DNA of 64,000 nt from Aureimonas ureilytica DSM 18598 = NBRC 106430 (GTDB lineage Bacteria > Pseudomonadota > Alphaproteobacteria > Rhizobiales > Rhizobiaceae). Below, in pieces: positions 1 through 8,650 of the stretch. The notes under the pieces were generated by a model, which saw only the letters and a program-made list of their open reading frames with translations, made no database searches and was not told where the DNA came from. Numbering within the stretch: the stretch's first letter is position 1; each line of letters begins with the position of its first letter. Position numbers and translations under genes: made by a program. The stretch is from NCBI RefSeq assembly GCF_000382705.1, contig NZ_ARQE01000003.1:186001-250000 (forward strand), in the 5' to 3' direction.

Positions 1-132
1 CGCCCCGGCGCTGATCAGCCCCTGGAGCTTGGCCGCCGCCTCGGCCAGATGGCCGAGCAGCGCGGCGACGTCCCGCCCGGTCGGGCTCCGATTAGCGAAG
101 GGCGCGAAATACTCGTCGAGCGTGGCGGTCAT
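1..132 (-). CDS. N-terminal fragment, possibly class I fructose-1,6-bisphosphatase
   Basis: Partial gene running off the left edge. Forty-four codons are visible from the ATG at 132 and remain open to base 1. The protein begins MTATLDEYFAPF and continues into an Ala/Leu-rich helix ending LQGLISAGA. This layout (TLDEY..., then a helix rich in LAEAA, then I-x-x-G) resembles the start of alphaproteobacterial class I fructose-bisphosphatases, but no catalytic motif lies inside the window, so the name is tentative. It lies 87 bases downstream of fni on the same strand and could be cotranscribed with it. Confidence 0.4.
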   Translation of the reverse strand, partial: MTATLDEYFAPFANRSPTGRDVAALLGHLAEAAAKLQGLISAGA

Positions 133-219
133 GCGATCTCCCCTTGCGTCCCCTCACGGACTTGCGGTTTTCGATAAAGGATGCGGCGCGCGGCGCAAAC
201 CGAAAAAGGGCCGGCGACG

Positions 220-1260
220 CTACCCGTCCTCGCCCGACAGAAGCGGCGCGTGGCGCAGCGCCGCGAGGTCGGCCGAGCCGGTGCAGAAGCAGGCGATGCG
301 CAATTGCGCGATGACCTGGCGGAAATGGGCGACGACGGCCTCGGTGGACTGGTCCGCGCCCGGCAGGGCGGCCGCCGCCTGGCCGGCGATGTCGGCGCCC
401 AGGCGAATGGCCTTGGCGGCGTCGAGCCCGTTGCGCACGCCGCCCGAGCCGACCACCACCGCGTCGGGACAGCTGGCGCGCACGTCGCGAATGGCGCGGG
501 CCGTCGGAATGCCCCAGTCGGCGAAGAGAAGCGCGGTGGCCCGCGCGCCTTCGTCGCCGAGGCGCTCGGCCTCGATGGCGGCCCAGCTCGTGCCGCCTGC
601 CCCCGCGACGTCGAGCACCGCGACGCCCGCATCCATCAGCCGCCGCGCCAGCCGCCCGGACAGGCCGTTGCCGACCTCCTTCGCAACGATCGGCCGGCCG
701 AGATCGCGCGCCAGCGCCTCGATCGCGCCGAGAAGCCCGCGCCAGCGGCGATCGCCCTCCGGCTGCACGGCTTCCTGAAGCGGGTTGAGATGGACGATCA
801 GCGCGTCCGCCTCGATCATGTCCACCGCGCGGCGGGCTTCCGCCACGCCCCAGCCGGCGAGGAGCTGCGCGCCGCCGATATTGGCGAGGATCGGGACGCT
901 CGGCGCCAGACGCCGGAGTTCCTTATCGAGCCCGCCCTGTCCGCGCCCTTCGATGGCGATGCGCTGCGAGCCGACCGCGAGCGCCAGACCCAGCGTCTCG
1001 GCGGCCTCGGCCAGCCGTGCGTTGATGCGCGCGGCGCGGTCCATGCCGCCGGTCATGGAGGAAATCAGGAGCGGCGCGCCGAGCCGGCGCCCGAGAAAGC
1101 TCGTCGACAGATCGACCTCGTCGAGATCCAGCTCCGGCAGCGCGGCGTGCTCGAATCGAACGGCGTCGAAACCGCTGTCCACGCGGCGGGCCTCAAGGCG
1201 GGGGCGCAGCACGATGTCGAGGTGATCACCCTTTCGCGAGCGGATGTCGGCGTCTGGCAC
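220..1260 (-). CDS. fni: Type 2 isopentenyl-diphosphate delta-isomerase
   Basis: FMN- and NADPH-dependent enzyme that interconverts isopentenyl and dimethylallyl diphosphate, feeding isoprenoid synthesis in the cytoplasm. Visible family features are the N-terminal RSRKGDHLD segment, ISSMTGG, the NIGGAQLL stretch, [15 protein letters not shown] and [16 protein letters not shown] in the TIM barrel. I chose the GTG start at 1260, which gives 346 residues, normal for the family, with an AAGGA ribosome site about six bases upstream. An in-frame ATG at 1383 adds 41 Arg/Ala-rich residues that do not look like the family but also has a plausible site (GGAAGGG), so the longer form cannot be excluded. 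It is divergent from crtE, and its product feeds CrtE. Confidence 0.9.
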   Translation of the reverse strand: MPDADIRSRKGDHLDIVLRPRLEARRVDSGFDAVRFEHAALPELDLDEVDLSTSFLGRRLGAPLLISSMTGGMDRAARINARLAEAAETLGLALAVGSQRIAIEGRGQGGLDKELRRLAPSVPILANIGGAQLLAGWGVAEARRAVDMIEADALIVHLNPLQEAVQPEGDRRWRGLLGAIEALARDLGRPIVAKEVGNGLSGRLARRLMDAGVAVLDVAGAGGTSWAAIEAERLGDEGARATALLFADWGIPTARAIRDVRASCPDAVVVGSGGVRNGLDAAKAIRLGADIAGQAAAALPGADQSTEAVVAHFRQVIAQLRIACFCTGSADLAALRHAPLLSGEDG

Positions 1261-1490
1261 GGCGGTTCCTTCGATATCGGCGATTCGGCTCGGGGCTCCG
1301 CCCGTGGTTCTAGCCCCAATCGCGGTGGCGACCAGAGCGCGGCCCGATAAGGCCATTCGTCGCAGAGATCGGTCGGTTTTCATATGTCGCCCTTCCCGAA
1401 CCCGCCTGGAGTGCTACTAATTCCCAATCGGCTTTCCGATGGCCGGTTCGCCGGCCCTGACGAAACGCTTGCAAAGGTGACGACGCGACG
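1261..1490. promoter_or_regulatory. Divergent fni/crtE upstream region
   Basis: The gap between the divergently oriented fni (GTG 1260) and crtE (ATG 1491) must hold both promoters. I see no unambiguous -35/-10 pair or long palindrome. If fni starts at 1383 instead, the true gap shrinks to 107 bases. Confidence 0.4.
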
Positions 1491-2429
1491 ATGACAGCCG
1501 GACCGCAGACGACCCGCGATCTTCTGACCGAGGTGGACCGGCGGCTCGCCACGCTCACCCCTTGCGTGATCGAGGGACAGTCGCCGCTCGACCTCGCCCT
1601 GCGCGACGGCGTGCTGACGCCCGGCAAGCGGCTTCGCCCGCTGGTGACGCTTCTCGTCGCGCAGGCGCTCGGCGGCTCGCACGAGGCGGCGCTGGATGCC
1701 GGCTGCGCGCTGGAAATGGTGCATGCCGCCTCGCTCATCCTGGACGATCTGCCCTGCATGGACGATGCCGAGCTGCGGCGCGGCCAGCCGACGCTGCACC
1801 GCGCCCATGGCGAGGATGTCGCGGTTCTCTGCGCCATCGCGCTTCTGTCGGAAGCCTATGGCACGCTGGCGCGCCTGCCTGGCGTCGATGGCGGGCAGCG
1901 CGGCGAATGCGTTCTGGCGCTCGCGGAGGCGGTCGGCACGCGCGGGCTCGTCGCCGGCCAGTATCAGGACCTTCGCGGCGGGCGCGGCCCCCGGCCGGTC
2001 GGCGAGATCGACGCCGCCAACGGCCTGAAGACCGGCTCGCTCTTCACCGCCGCCGTGGAACTCGGCGCCATCGTCTCGCGCGCGGGCGCCGACTGCCGCG
2101 CCAGCCTGACGAGTTTCGCGCGCGAGCTCGGCCTCGCCTTCCAGTTGCTCGACGATCTTCTCGACGTCGCCGGCCCGAGCGCAGTGGTGCTCGGCAAGGA
2201 CATCGGCAAGGACGCCGCCAAGTCCACGATCGTCTCCATCATCGGCCCCGAGCAGGTCGGGCGGCGCATCGACCGGCATGTGGACGAGGCGCGCGCCCAT
2301 CTCGCCGCCGCGCTCGGCCCCGCCTCGCGCCTCGAAGCGCTCCTGATGGACGTGTTCGACCGCTCGCTCGGCCCCCGCCGCATGGCCGAGGCCGCAAAGC
2401 AGCGCGAACTCGAGCTCGGCGCGCTATAG
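1491..2429 (+). CDS. crtE: Geranylgeranyl diphosphate synthase
   Basis: Trans-prenyltransferase (312 residues) that condenses isopentenyl diphosphate onto allylic diphosphates to make the C20 precursor of carotenoids. The first aspartate-rich motif is DDLPCMDD near residues 85-92, followed by RRGQPTLH. The second is DDLLD near 218-222, followed by GKDIGKDAAKST. GKRLRP near 46 is the conserved isopentenyl-diphosphate-binding segment. It could also be called a farnesyl/geranyl-type synthase (IspA-like), but its place between fni and crtZ in a carotenoid locus supports CrtE. It is followed after 52 bases by crtZ on the same strand. Confidence 0.88.
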   Translation: MTAGPQTTRDLLTEVDRRLATLTPCVIEGQSPLDLALRDGVLTPGKRLRPLVTLLVAQALGGSHEAALDAGCALEMVHAASLILDDLPCMDDAELRRGQPTLHRAHGEDVAVLCAIALLSEAYGTLARLPGVDGGQRGECVLALAEAVGTRGLVAGQYQDLRGGRGPRPVGEIDAANGLKTGSLFTAAVELGAIVSRAGADCRASLTSFARELGLAFQLLDDLLDVAGPSAVVLGKDIGKDAAKSTIVSIIGPEQVGRRIDRHVDEARAHLAAALGPASRLEALLMDVFDRSLGPRRMAEAAKQRELELGAL

Positions 2430-2481
2430 GAACGCGACCCGCGCACGAGCGCCACGCCGCGCTCGAGCGCCGCCGCCTCGC

Positions 2482-3009
2482 ATGAAAGCCTTGCTGATGA
2501 CCGATAGCTGGATCGTTCTCGTTCTCGTCGCCCTCGGCGTGTTCCTCCTGATGGAGATCGTCGCCTGGGCCGCGCACAAATACATCATGCACGGCTGGGG
2601 CTGGGGCTGGCACGAAAGCCACCACGAGCCGCATGACGACCTGTTCGAGAAGAACGACCTCTACGCCGTGGTCTTCGCGATCTTCGCGATCGGCCTTTTC
2701 GCGGTCGGCACGCTGGCCGACCTGCCGCTCGTGACGGCGGTGGCGACGGGCATCACGCTCTACGGGCTCTTCTACTTCATCGTCCATGACGGGCTGGTGC
2801 ACCAGCGCTGGCCCTTCCGCCACATTCCGCACAAGGGCTATGCCAAGCGCCTCGTGCAGGCGCATCGGCTGCACCATGCCGTGAAGGGCCGCGAGGGCTG
2901 CGTGTCCTTCGGCTTCCTCTACGCCCCGCCCGTCGAGGACCTCACCGACCAGCTCCGCCGCTCGGGCCGCGTGCGCCAGGAACAGGACGAGCGCCGTCCG
3001 GCGAACTGA
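2482..3009 (+). CDS. crtZ: Beta-carotene hydroxylase
   Basis: Membrane di-iron hydroxylase (175 residues) that adds 3-hydroxyl groups to the beta-ionone rings, converting beta-carotene via cryptoxanthin to zeaxanthin. The four histidine clusters of the fatty-acid-hydroxylase superfamily are visible: HKYIMH, HESHHEPH, HDGLVHQRW and HRLHHAV. Hydrophobic segments lie near residues 10-30 and 60-95. A second ATG six codons in (2497) is an equally possible start. There is no CrtW ketolase in the window, so the hydroxylated product is expected to be zeaxanthin and not astaxanthin. Confidence 0.93.
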   Translation: MKALLMTDSWIVLVLVALGVFLLMEIVAWAAHKYIMHGWGWGWHESHHEPHDDLFEKNDLYAVVFAIFAIGLFAVGTLADLPLVTAVATGITLYGLFYFIVHDGLVHQRWPFRHIPHKGYAKRLVQAHRLHHAVKGREGCVSFGFLYAPPVEDLTDQLRRSGRVRQEQDERRPAN

Positions 3010-3017
3010 GCGCCCAG

Positions 3018-3048
3018 GCTTGTTCCCATTTTGAGAACAAGCTAGAGT
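3018..3048 (+). promoter_or_regulatory. higBA promoter with overlapping operator palindrome
   Basis: A perfect 8-base inverted repeat (GCTTGTTC, 9-base spacer, GAACAAGC; 3018-3042) overlaps a good promoter: TTGTTC at 3020-3025, exactly 17 bases, then TAGAGT at 3043-3048. The expected transcription start falls at about the toxin ATG (3055). The palindrome covers the -35 box and spacer, the usual place for an antitoxin autorepressor site. No T-run follows, so it is not a terminator for crtZ. Confidence 0.7.
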
Positions 3049-3054
3049 CGGCGA

Positions 3055-3357
3055 ATGAGGATCATCGCGCGGCAAACGCTCGTCGCCTTCATGAGCCGAC
3101 ACCCGCCGGCGGCATCGTCAGCCGAGCACTGGTTCGCCATCGCGAAGGCGGCCTCGTGGCGCAGCATGGCGGATGTGCAGGCGAGTTTCTCCAAGGCCAA
3201 GGTTCTGAATGCCGAGAGGGTGCGTTTCGAGATCGGCGGTGGCCAGTATCGAATGATCGTCGCCTTCGACTTCGGACGTCAGATCGCCTTCATCAAGTTC
3301 GTCGGCACGCATGCGGAGTATGATCGCATCGATGCCCTGACCGTCTCCTTGTTCTAG
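3055..3357 (+). CDS. higB: HigB-type toxin of a type II toxin-antitoxin system
   Basis: One-hundred-residue protein of the HigB toxin family, mRNA-cleaving RelE-fold endoribonucleases. Typical parts are the opening MRIIARQTLVAFMSRHP, the central AKAASWRSMADVQASF, the strand EIGGGQYRMIVAFDF and the closing IAFIKFVGTHAEYDRID. No Shine-Dalgarno sequence precedes the ATG, and the predicted transcript starts almost at the ATG, so translation may be leaderless. The antitoxin gene follows immediately. The module sits between crtZ and crtB, inside the carotenoid locus. Confidence 0.85.
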   Translation: MRIIARQTLVAFMSRHPPAASSAEHWFAIAKAASWRSMADVQASFSKAKVLNAERVRFEIGGGQYRMIVAFDFGRQIAFIKFVGTHAEYDRIDALTVSLF

Positions 3358-3373
3358 TTTGCTGGAGGATGTC

Positions 3374-3760
3374 GTGGAAATCAGACCCATTCGCTCCGAC
3401 GAGGATCATGCCGCTGCCCTCGCGCAAATCGAGCGGCTTTGGAACGCGCCGGAAGGATCGCAAGACGGTGACAGGCTCGACGTTTTGACGACGCTTGTGG
3501 AAGCCTATGAGGCGCGTCGCTGGCCGATCGAAGCGCCGGACCCGATCGACGTCCTTCGTCACGCGATCGAGGAACAGGGCCGGAGCCAGATCGAACTGGG
3601 CGAGATCCTGGGATCACGACCTCGCGCGTCGGAAGTGCTGGCGCGCAAACGGGCCCTGACGGTGGACATGATCCACAAGATATCGACACGCTGGCATATC
3701 CCGGCCGAACTGCTGGTCAAGCCCTACCATCTCAGCGGAAAGCTGCAGGAAACGGTCTAA
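3374..3760 (+). CDS. higA: HigA-type antitoxin, HTH regulator
   Basis: Antitoxin and probable autorepressor of the HigBA module. The C-terminal half contains an XRE-like helix-turn-helix (EQGRSQIELGEILGSRPRAS then VLARKRALTVDMIHKIS), followed by WHIPAELLV. The N-terminal acidic part (IRSDEDHAAALAQIERLW) is the usual toxin-binding segment. I prefer the GTG at 3374, behind GGAGGA at 3364-3369. The frame is open from a TTG at 3359, so the start is uncertain by five codons. It follows higB by 16 bases and probably binds the palindrome at 3018-3042. Confidence 0.83.
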   Translation: MEIRPIRSDEDHAAALAQIERLWNAPEGSQDGDRLDVLTTLVEAYEARRWPIEAPDPIDVLRHAIEEQGRSQIELGEILGSRPRASEVLARKRALTVDMIHKISTRWHIPAELLVKPYHLSGKLQETV

Positions 3761-3766
3761 GACCCC

Positions 3767-4720
3767 TCACCCTGCCGACCCGAGCCTTGGCCGGCGCCAA
3801 AGGCCCATGTCGCGCGGCGCTTGGGTCGGGCGGCGGGGGCTGAGGGCGATGGCGGCGCCGGTGAGAATGGCGCCGAGCTTTTCGGCCTTGCCCGTGGACA
3901 CGCGCCGGCCGTGGGCCGCCGGCCCTTGCGCCACGAGTTTCAGCCCGATGCGGCGGTAGACCCGCGCGGCGGTGGCGATGGCCCAGGCCGAGCGGCGCGG
4001 CAGATGGTCGATGCCGAGGCGGGCCGAGGCGTAATAGGGCTCGGCGGCGGCGACGAGCCGCTCCTGGAGCCGCGCGACGGCGTCGGCATGGCCGGGATCG
4101 CTGAGATCGGCCGGCCGCAGGCCTTCCTCCCGCAGCCAGGCGAGCGGGAGATAGACGCGCCCCTCGCCGGCATCGGCCACGACGTCGCGCGCGATATTGG
4201 TGAGCTGGAAGGCGAGGCCGAGATCGGCGGCGCGATCGAGAACCGCCTCGTCCCGCGCGCCCATGACCGTCGACATCATGACGCCGACGACGCCCGCGAC
4301 ATGCCAGCAATACAGAAGAAGCTCGTCCAGCGTCTCGTAGCGCCGGCCCTCCACGTCGAGCGCGAAGCCCTTGAGATGCTCCTCGAACCATTCGGGCGGC
4401 ATCGGGTGCCGCCGGGCGACCGCGGCGAGCGCCCGAAAACTCGGGTCGAGCCCCGCCCCTTCGCCCGCCAAGGCCAGCCGCGTGTCCTCCCGAAGCGCGG
4501 CGATGCGCGCCTCCGGGGGAACGGGCGAGACGACCTGGCCCTGGCCGCCCTCCTGCCCGTCCACCACGTCGTCGCAATGGCGGCACCAGCTATAGAGGCG
4601 CATCACGTCGCGCCGGGTTTCCCGGTCGAACAGGCGCGCGGCGGCGGCGAAGCTCTTGGAGCCCTTGGCGATGGCGTCTTCGGCGAAACGGTCGAGCGCG
4701 GCGCTCGGCTCCTCGCTCAT
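3767..4720 (-). CDS. crtB: Phytoene synthase
   Basis: Head-to-head condensation of two geranylgeranyl diphosphates to phytoene (317 residues). Squalene/phytoene synthase signatures are visible: GSKSFAAAARLF near 20-31, the first aspartate motif in CDDVVDG near 48-54, YCWHVAGVVG, and QLTNIARDVVADAGEGRVYLP with the second aspartate motif. The start codon overlaps the crtI stop in an ATGA, so translation is probably coupled. It is the last gene of the leftward crtX-Y-I-B run and ends six bases from the convergent higA stop. Confidence 0.95.
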   Translation of the reverse strand: MSEEPSAALDRFAEDAIAKGSKSFAAAARLFDRETRRDVMRLYSWCRHCDDVVDGQEGGQGQVVSPVPPEARIAALREDTRLALAGEGAGLDPSFRALAAVARRHPMPPEWFEEHLKGFALDVEGRRYETLDELLLYCWHVAGVVGVMMSTVMGARDEAVLDRAADLGLAFQLTNIARDVVADAGEGRVYLPLAWLREEGLRPADLSDPGHADAVARLQERLVAAAEPYYASARLGIDHLPRRSAWAIATAARVYRRIGLKLVAQGPAAHGRRVSTGKAEKLGAILTGAAIALSPRRPTQAPRDMGLWRRPRLGSAG

Positions 4721-6228
4721 GCGGCGGCGTCGAGGATCAGGCCGGCCGTCGCCTTGGCGGAGCCGACGACCCCCGGCACGCCGGCGCCCGGATGCGTGCC
4801 CGCGCCGACGAAATAGAGATTGCGGATCTCGTCGTCGCGATTGTGCGCGCGGAAGAAGGCCGACTGCGTCAGGATCGGGTCGAGCGAGAAGGCCGAGCCG
4901 TGATGGGCGTTCAGCTCGGACTTGAAATCGTCCGGCGTGAAGATGCGATGGGTCACGAGATCGGCGCGCAGGCCCGGCATGTAGCGCGCTTCCAGATAGT
5001 CGAAGATGCGATCCGCATAGCGCGGGCCTTCGACGCTCCAGTCGAGCGGCGCGTTGCCGAGATGCGGCACGGGCGAGAGCACATAGTAGCTGCCCGCGCC
5101 GTCGGGGGCGAGCGAGGGGTCGGTGGCGCAGGGGCTATGGAGATAGAGCGAGAAGTCGCCGGCCAGCGTCTTGGCCTTGAAGATCTCGTCGATCAGCGCC
5201 CGGTAGCGCGGGCCGAACAGGACCGTGTGGTGCTGAAGCTGCGGCTGATGGCGCTTCAGGCCGAAATAGAGAACGAAGAGCGACATGGAGAAGCGCTTGG
5301 ACTTCAAGCGCCTGGCCTGTTTCTCGCCGCGCTGCGTGTGGCCGAGAAGCGCGTCGTAGGTGTGGACGACGTCGGCATTGGAGGCGACGAGGTCGGCCGG
5401 AAAGCGGCGCCCGTCCTGGAGCGTGACGCCCGTCGCGCGCCGGTCTTCGGTCTCGATCCGCGCGACTTCGGCCGAGAGTTCGACGCGACCGCCCAGATCC
5501 TCGAAGAGCTTGATCATGCCGCGCACCAGCGCGCCGGTGCCGCCCTTGGGAAACCACACGCCCCATTCGCGCTCCAGCGCGTGGATCAGCGCATAGATCG
5601 AGGAGGTCGCGAACGGGTTGCCGCCGACCAGAAGCGAATGGAAGGAGAAGGCCTGCCGAAGCTGCTCGTCGGCGATGAATTCGGAGACCTTGGCATAGAC
5701 CGAGCGCCAGGCCTGGAGCTTGGCGAGCTGTGGGCCGGCGCGGATCATGTCGCGAAAATGCAGGAAGGGCACGGTGCCGAGCTTCAGATAGCCTTCCTCG
5801 AACACGGCGCGGCTATAGGCGAGGAAGCGGCGATAGCCCTCGACATCGGCCGGGCTCTTGGCAGCGATCTGCCGGTCGAGTTCGGCCTGATCGTTGGCAT
5901 AGTCGAACTGGTATCCGTCTTCCCAGCAGAGCCGGTAGAAGGGGCTGACGGGCAGAAGCGTCACATAGTCTTCCATGCGCCGCCCGGCCGCCGTCCAGAG
6001 CTCGCGAAGGGCGCTCGGATCGGTGATGACGGTCGGCCCGGCGTCGAAGACGAAGCCCTGATCCTCGTAGACATAGGCGCGGCCGCCCGGCTTGTCGCGC
6101 TTTTCCAGAAGCGTCGTCCGGATGCCCGCCGCCTGAAGACGGATCGCCAGCGACAGCCCCCCGAAGCCCGACCCGATCACGATGGCCGTCTGCGGCCGGG
6201 ACGGGGTCGAGGAAGAGGAAGCGGTCAT
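4717..6228 (-). CDS. crtI: Phytoene desaturase (lycopene-forming)
   Basis: FAD-dependent bacterial-type desaturase (503 residues) that introduces the double bonds converting phytoene to lycopene. The Rossmann motif GSGFGG lies near residues 19-24 after TAIVI. Further features are EKRDKPGGRAYVYEDQGF, DAGPTVITDP, and the C-terminal carotenoid-oxidoreductase signature NLYFVGAGTHPGAGVPG. The ATG at 6228 starts inside the crtY stop (ATGA), and the stop at 4717 overlaps the crtB start. The same frame stays open upstream through crtY, but that part is out of frame with real coding sequence. Confidence 0.95.
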   Translation of the reverse strand: MTASSSSTPSRPQTAIVIGSGFGGLSLAIRLQAAGIRTTLLEKRDKPGGRAYVYEDQGFVFDAGPTVITDPSALRELWTAAGRRMEDYVTLLPVSPFYRLCWEDGYQFDYANDQAELDRQIAAKSPADVEGYRRFLAYSRAVFEEGYLKLGTVPFLHFRDMIRAGPQLAKLQAWRSVYAKVSEFIADEQLRQAFSFHSLLVGGNPFATSSIYALIHALEREWGVWFPKGGTGALVRGMIKLFEDLGGRVELSAEVARIETEDRRATGVTLQDGRRFPADLVASNADVVHTYDALLGHTQRGEKQARRLKSKRFSMSLFVLYFGLKRHQPQLQHHTVLFGPRYRALIDEIFKAKTLAGDFSLYLHSPCATDPSLAPDGAGSYYVLSPVPHLGNAPLDWSVEGPRYADRIFDYLEARYMPGLRADLVTHRIFTPDDFKSELNAHHGSAFSLDPILTQSAFFRAHNRDDEIRNLYFVGAGTHPGAGVPGVVGSAKATAGLILDAAA

Positions 6229-7394
6229 GCGGTATCCTTGAGACGGGACGGGGCGGCGAGGATTCGAAGGGCGCCGCGCACGGAGACGGGCGGCTTGCCG
6301 ACGAAGATGCGCAACTTGTCGGAAAATTCCAGCCGTGCGGCGTAGAACCGCGCCACGAGGGGATCGGGCAGCCGGTAGAAATGCTCGAGGATCCGATAGC
6401 GCTCGGCCGGCTCGCCCGCCCCGAACAGGAGCCGGTTGAGAAGCCGGAAATAGGCGCGGTCGCTCCACAGGTTGCGCGCGTGCTGGGCGAGAAGCCGCGC
6501 CAGCGCCTCCGGCGACAGGTCGGGCGCGGCGCAGACGAGATCGGCGACATGCGCGGCGTCGGGCAGCGAATAGCCGGTGGTCGGGTGAAACAGGGCGCGC
6601 GCGAGGCCGACCGTCGGCACGCCCCGCGCTTCCTCGATCAAGCGGTCCATGTCGCCGCCGAGCGCGATCGGGAGGATGCCGTCCTCCTCGCGCAGGAGCG
6701 TCTTCAGCCGCCAGCCGCGCGCCTCGGAATAGGAGGCGATCCGCTGGCGCAAGGTATCGCGCTCCAGCGCGGCGTCGTCGGCGTAATAGGTGTCCTCGAT
6801 CAGGAGGCGCGTCGGCGAGAAGGGCAGGACATAGACGAAGCGATAGCCGTTCGACTGCGGCACGCTCGCATCCATCACCACGGGCTGCGTGACACCGTGC
6901 GGCGCGTCGGTCTCCCATTCCTGGCCGAGGAACTTCTGGAAACCGAGCGTCAGATGCGCGCTTTGGCGCTGTCCGCGCCCGTCGATCACCGCGCGGGCCT
7001 CGATCCGCTGCCCGTCTTCGAGCGTGACGGAGGTCGGCGAAAGCGCGCGGATCGGCGCGCTGAGGCGAAGGCGCTCGCCGAGCCGCTCGTGGAGGACGGA
7101 GGCGAAGCGCTCGGAGGAAACGGAGGCGTATCCGGTGGCGACCGGGCGGGCGCGGCGGGGAAAGCGCACGTCGTAGCCCGGCCAGCGATGGGCGACGAAG
7201 GGTGCGATCCAGTCATGCTCGACGGGCGAGAGATCGCCGTCGTGAAAGCTCCAGGTGTGATTGCCGCCGAGCGTGCCGGCCCCCTCCACCACGAGAAAGC
7301 GCAGGTCGGGCCGTCGCTCGCGCAGGCGATGGGCGATCAGCCCGTTGGCAAGACCGCCGCCCGCCAGAATCAGATCGTAAGGGGGCTGGCTCAT
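6225..7394 (-). CDS. crtY: Lycopene beta-cyclase
   Basis: FAD-containing cyclase (389 residues) making beta-carotene from lycopene. Visible CrtY features are LILAGGGLANGLIAHRL near residues 8-24, GTLGGNHTWSFHD, FQKFLGQEWE, the VYVLPFS/LIEDTYY strands, EEDGILPIALGGD and ALFHPTTGYSLPDA. The start codon lies in the crtX stop (ATGA at about 7391-7394) and the stop overlaps crtI, so the four enzymes are likely made in fixed proportion. Confidence 0.94.
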   Translation of the reverse strand: MSQPPYDLILAGGGLANGLIAHRLRERRPDLRFLVVEGAGTLGGNHTWSFHDGDLSPVEHDWIAPFVAHRWPGYDVRFPRRARPVATGYASVSSERFASVLHERLGERLRLSAPIRALSPTSVTLEDGQRIEARAVIDGRGQRQSAHLTLGFQKFLGQEWETDAPHGVTQPVVMDASVPQSNGYRFVYVLPFSPTRLLIEDTYYADDAALERDTLRQRIASYSEARGWRLKTLLREEDGILPIALGGDMDRLIEEARGVPTVGLARALFHPTTGYSLPDAAHVADLVCAAPDLSPEALARLLAQHARNLWSDRAYFRLLNRLLFGAGEPAERYRILEHFYRLPDPLVARFYAARLEFSDKLRIFVGKPPVSVRGALRILAAPSRLKDTA

Positions 7395-8650
7395 GCGGGC
7401 TCGGGCTCCCTCGCGCGGACGGGGGCGGGCGCGGCGACGAGGCGTTCGATCCAGTCGGCCGCCGCTTCCGCTCCGCCGGCGGACTGAATCTCGCGCCCGA
7501 TCCGCGCCGCGCCCCGGCGAAAGTCGGGCTCCAGAAGAAGACGGCCGAGCGCCTCGGCCACCTGCCCCGCCGACAGGCGGCGATAGGGCAGGCGCAGGCC
7601 CGCGCCATGGTGGACGAGGCGCGCGGCGACGCCCGGCTGATCATAGGCGATCGGCAGCGCCAGAACCGGCACGCCCGCTTCCATCGCGTCGAGCACGGTG
7701 TTGAGCCCGGCATGGGAAACGCAGAGATCGGCCTCGGCCAGAACCGCGCGCTGGGGCAGGAAATTGGTCACGATGTCGGCGTCGAGCAAGGCGGCCTCGG
7801 CCTTCGACAGGCGACCGCAATGGGCGATGGCGAGCTGGATGTCGAGCGTCCGGCAGGCGCGCGCGATGGCCTGGAAGAGGTCGAGCCGATGGCCCTGGAG
7901 CGTGCCGAGCGAGGCGAAGACGAGCGGGCGCGAGGGGTCGCGGCGAAACGGCAGCGGCGCCTCGGCGACACCGGACGCGCGAAAGGGGCCGAGCGCGTGA
8001 AGCCTTGGCGAGGCGCTGCGCGGATAGTCGAAGCCCGGCACGGTCTGCGAAAGCGTGGCGAACGGCGACAGGCAGTCTTCCATGCGCTCGCGCTCGGGAA
8101 TGCCCAGATCGCGGCAGGCCGCGCGCAGCGTCTCCCGCTGGCGGCGCAGGAGAAGGCGGGCGACGCGCGCCCCGCCGCGATTGCGCTTCAGGCCCTCGCG
8201 CGAGGGATCGAAGGGCCAGCCGAGAAAGGGCGAGGGAATGGCGGGTTCGGGGTCGATCGGCAGGGCGGCGGCGAGCGACACGAAGGGCAGGCCGAGATGC
8301 TCGGCCAGAAGCGCGCCGGCCGGCTCCATCTGATCGGCGAGAACGGCGTCGGGGCACCAGAGCACGGCAAGGCGCGGCCCCTCGCGGCAAAGGCTCGCCG
8401 TGCGCTGCGCCCCTTCGCGCACCGTGCGCAGAATGCCGAACAGGCCGGTCGGGCGGTCGGTGAGGGTCGGCGCCGCCTCGCCGGGCTCCACCTCCAGAAC
8501 CGCGAATTCGGGCGAGCCGACCAGCGCGCCGCCCCCGGCATTGAGGAGAAAGGCGACCTCGTGCCCGCGCGCCACCAAAGCCTCGCCCACCGCCTCGAAG
8601 GCGCGGACGTGACTGACGAGAGGCGGGCAGACGAGGAGAAAACGGGACAT
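7391..8650 (-). CDS. crtX: Zeaxanthin glucosyltransferase
   Basis: UDP-glycosyltransferase of the MGT/UGT type (about 419 residues) that glucosylates the hydroxyl groups of zeaxanthin, giving polar carotenoid glucosides. The N-terminal acceptor half begins MSRFLLVCPPLVSHVRAF. The C-terminal donor half has FASLGTLQG, IVTNFLPQRAVLAEADLCVSHAGLNTV and the GVPVLALPIAYDQPGVAARL sugar-nucleotide signature. A TTG two codons earlier (8656) is a possible alternative start. It is the first gene of the crtX-Y-I-B run, and its promoter should lie in the gap shared with the divergent DUF2585 gene. Confidence 0.9.
   Translation of the reverse strand: MSRFLLVCPPLVSHVRAFEAVGEALVARGHEVAFLLNAGGGALVGSPEFAVLEVEPGEAAPTLTDRPTGLFGILRTVREGAQRTASLCREGPRLAVLWCPDAVLADQMEPAGALLAEHLGLPFVSLAAALPIDPEPAIPSPFLGWPFDPSREGLKRNRGGARVARLLLRRQRETLRAACRDLGIPERERMEDCLSPFATLSQTVPGFDYPRSASPRLHALGPFRASGVAEAPLPFRRDPSRPLVFASLGTLQGHRLDLFQAIARACRTLDIQLAIAHCGRLSKAEAALLDADIVTNFLPQRAVLAEADLCVSHAGLNTVLDAMEAGVPVLALPIAYDQPGVAARLVHHGAGLRLPYRRLSAGQVAEALGRLLLEPDFRRGAARIGREIQSAGGAEAAADWIERLVAAPAPVRAREPEPA

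Noticed and set aside
3018-3042. Terminator for crtZ
   Set aside because: The hairpin lacks a T-run and overlaps a promoter, so an operator is the better reading.
6229-6918. Upstream extension of the crtI frame
   Set aside because: The frame is open into crtY, but the translated part is Arg/Ala-rich shadow; the Rossmann motif and the ATGA overlap fix the start at 6228.
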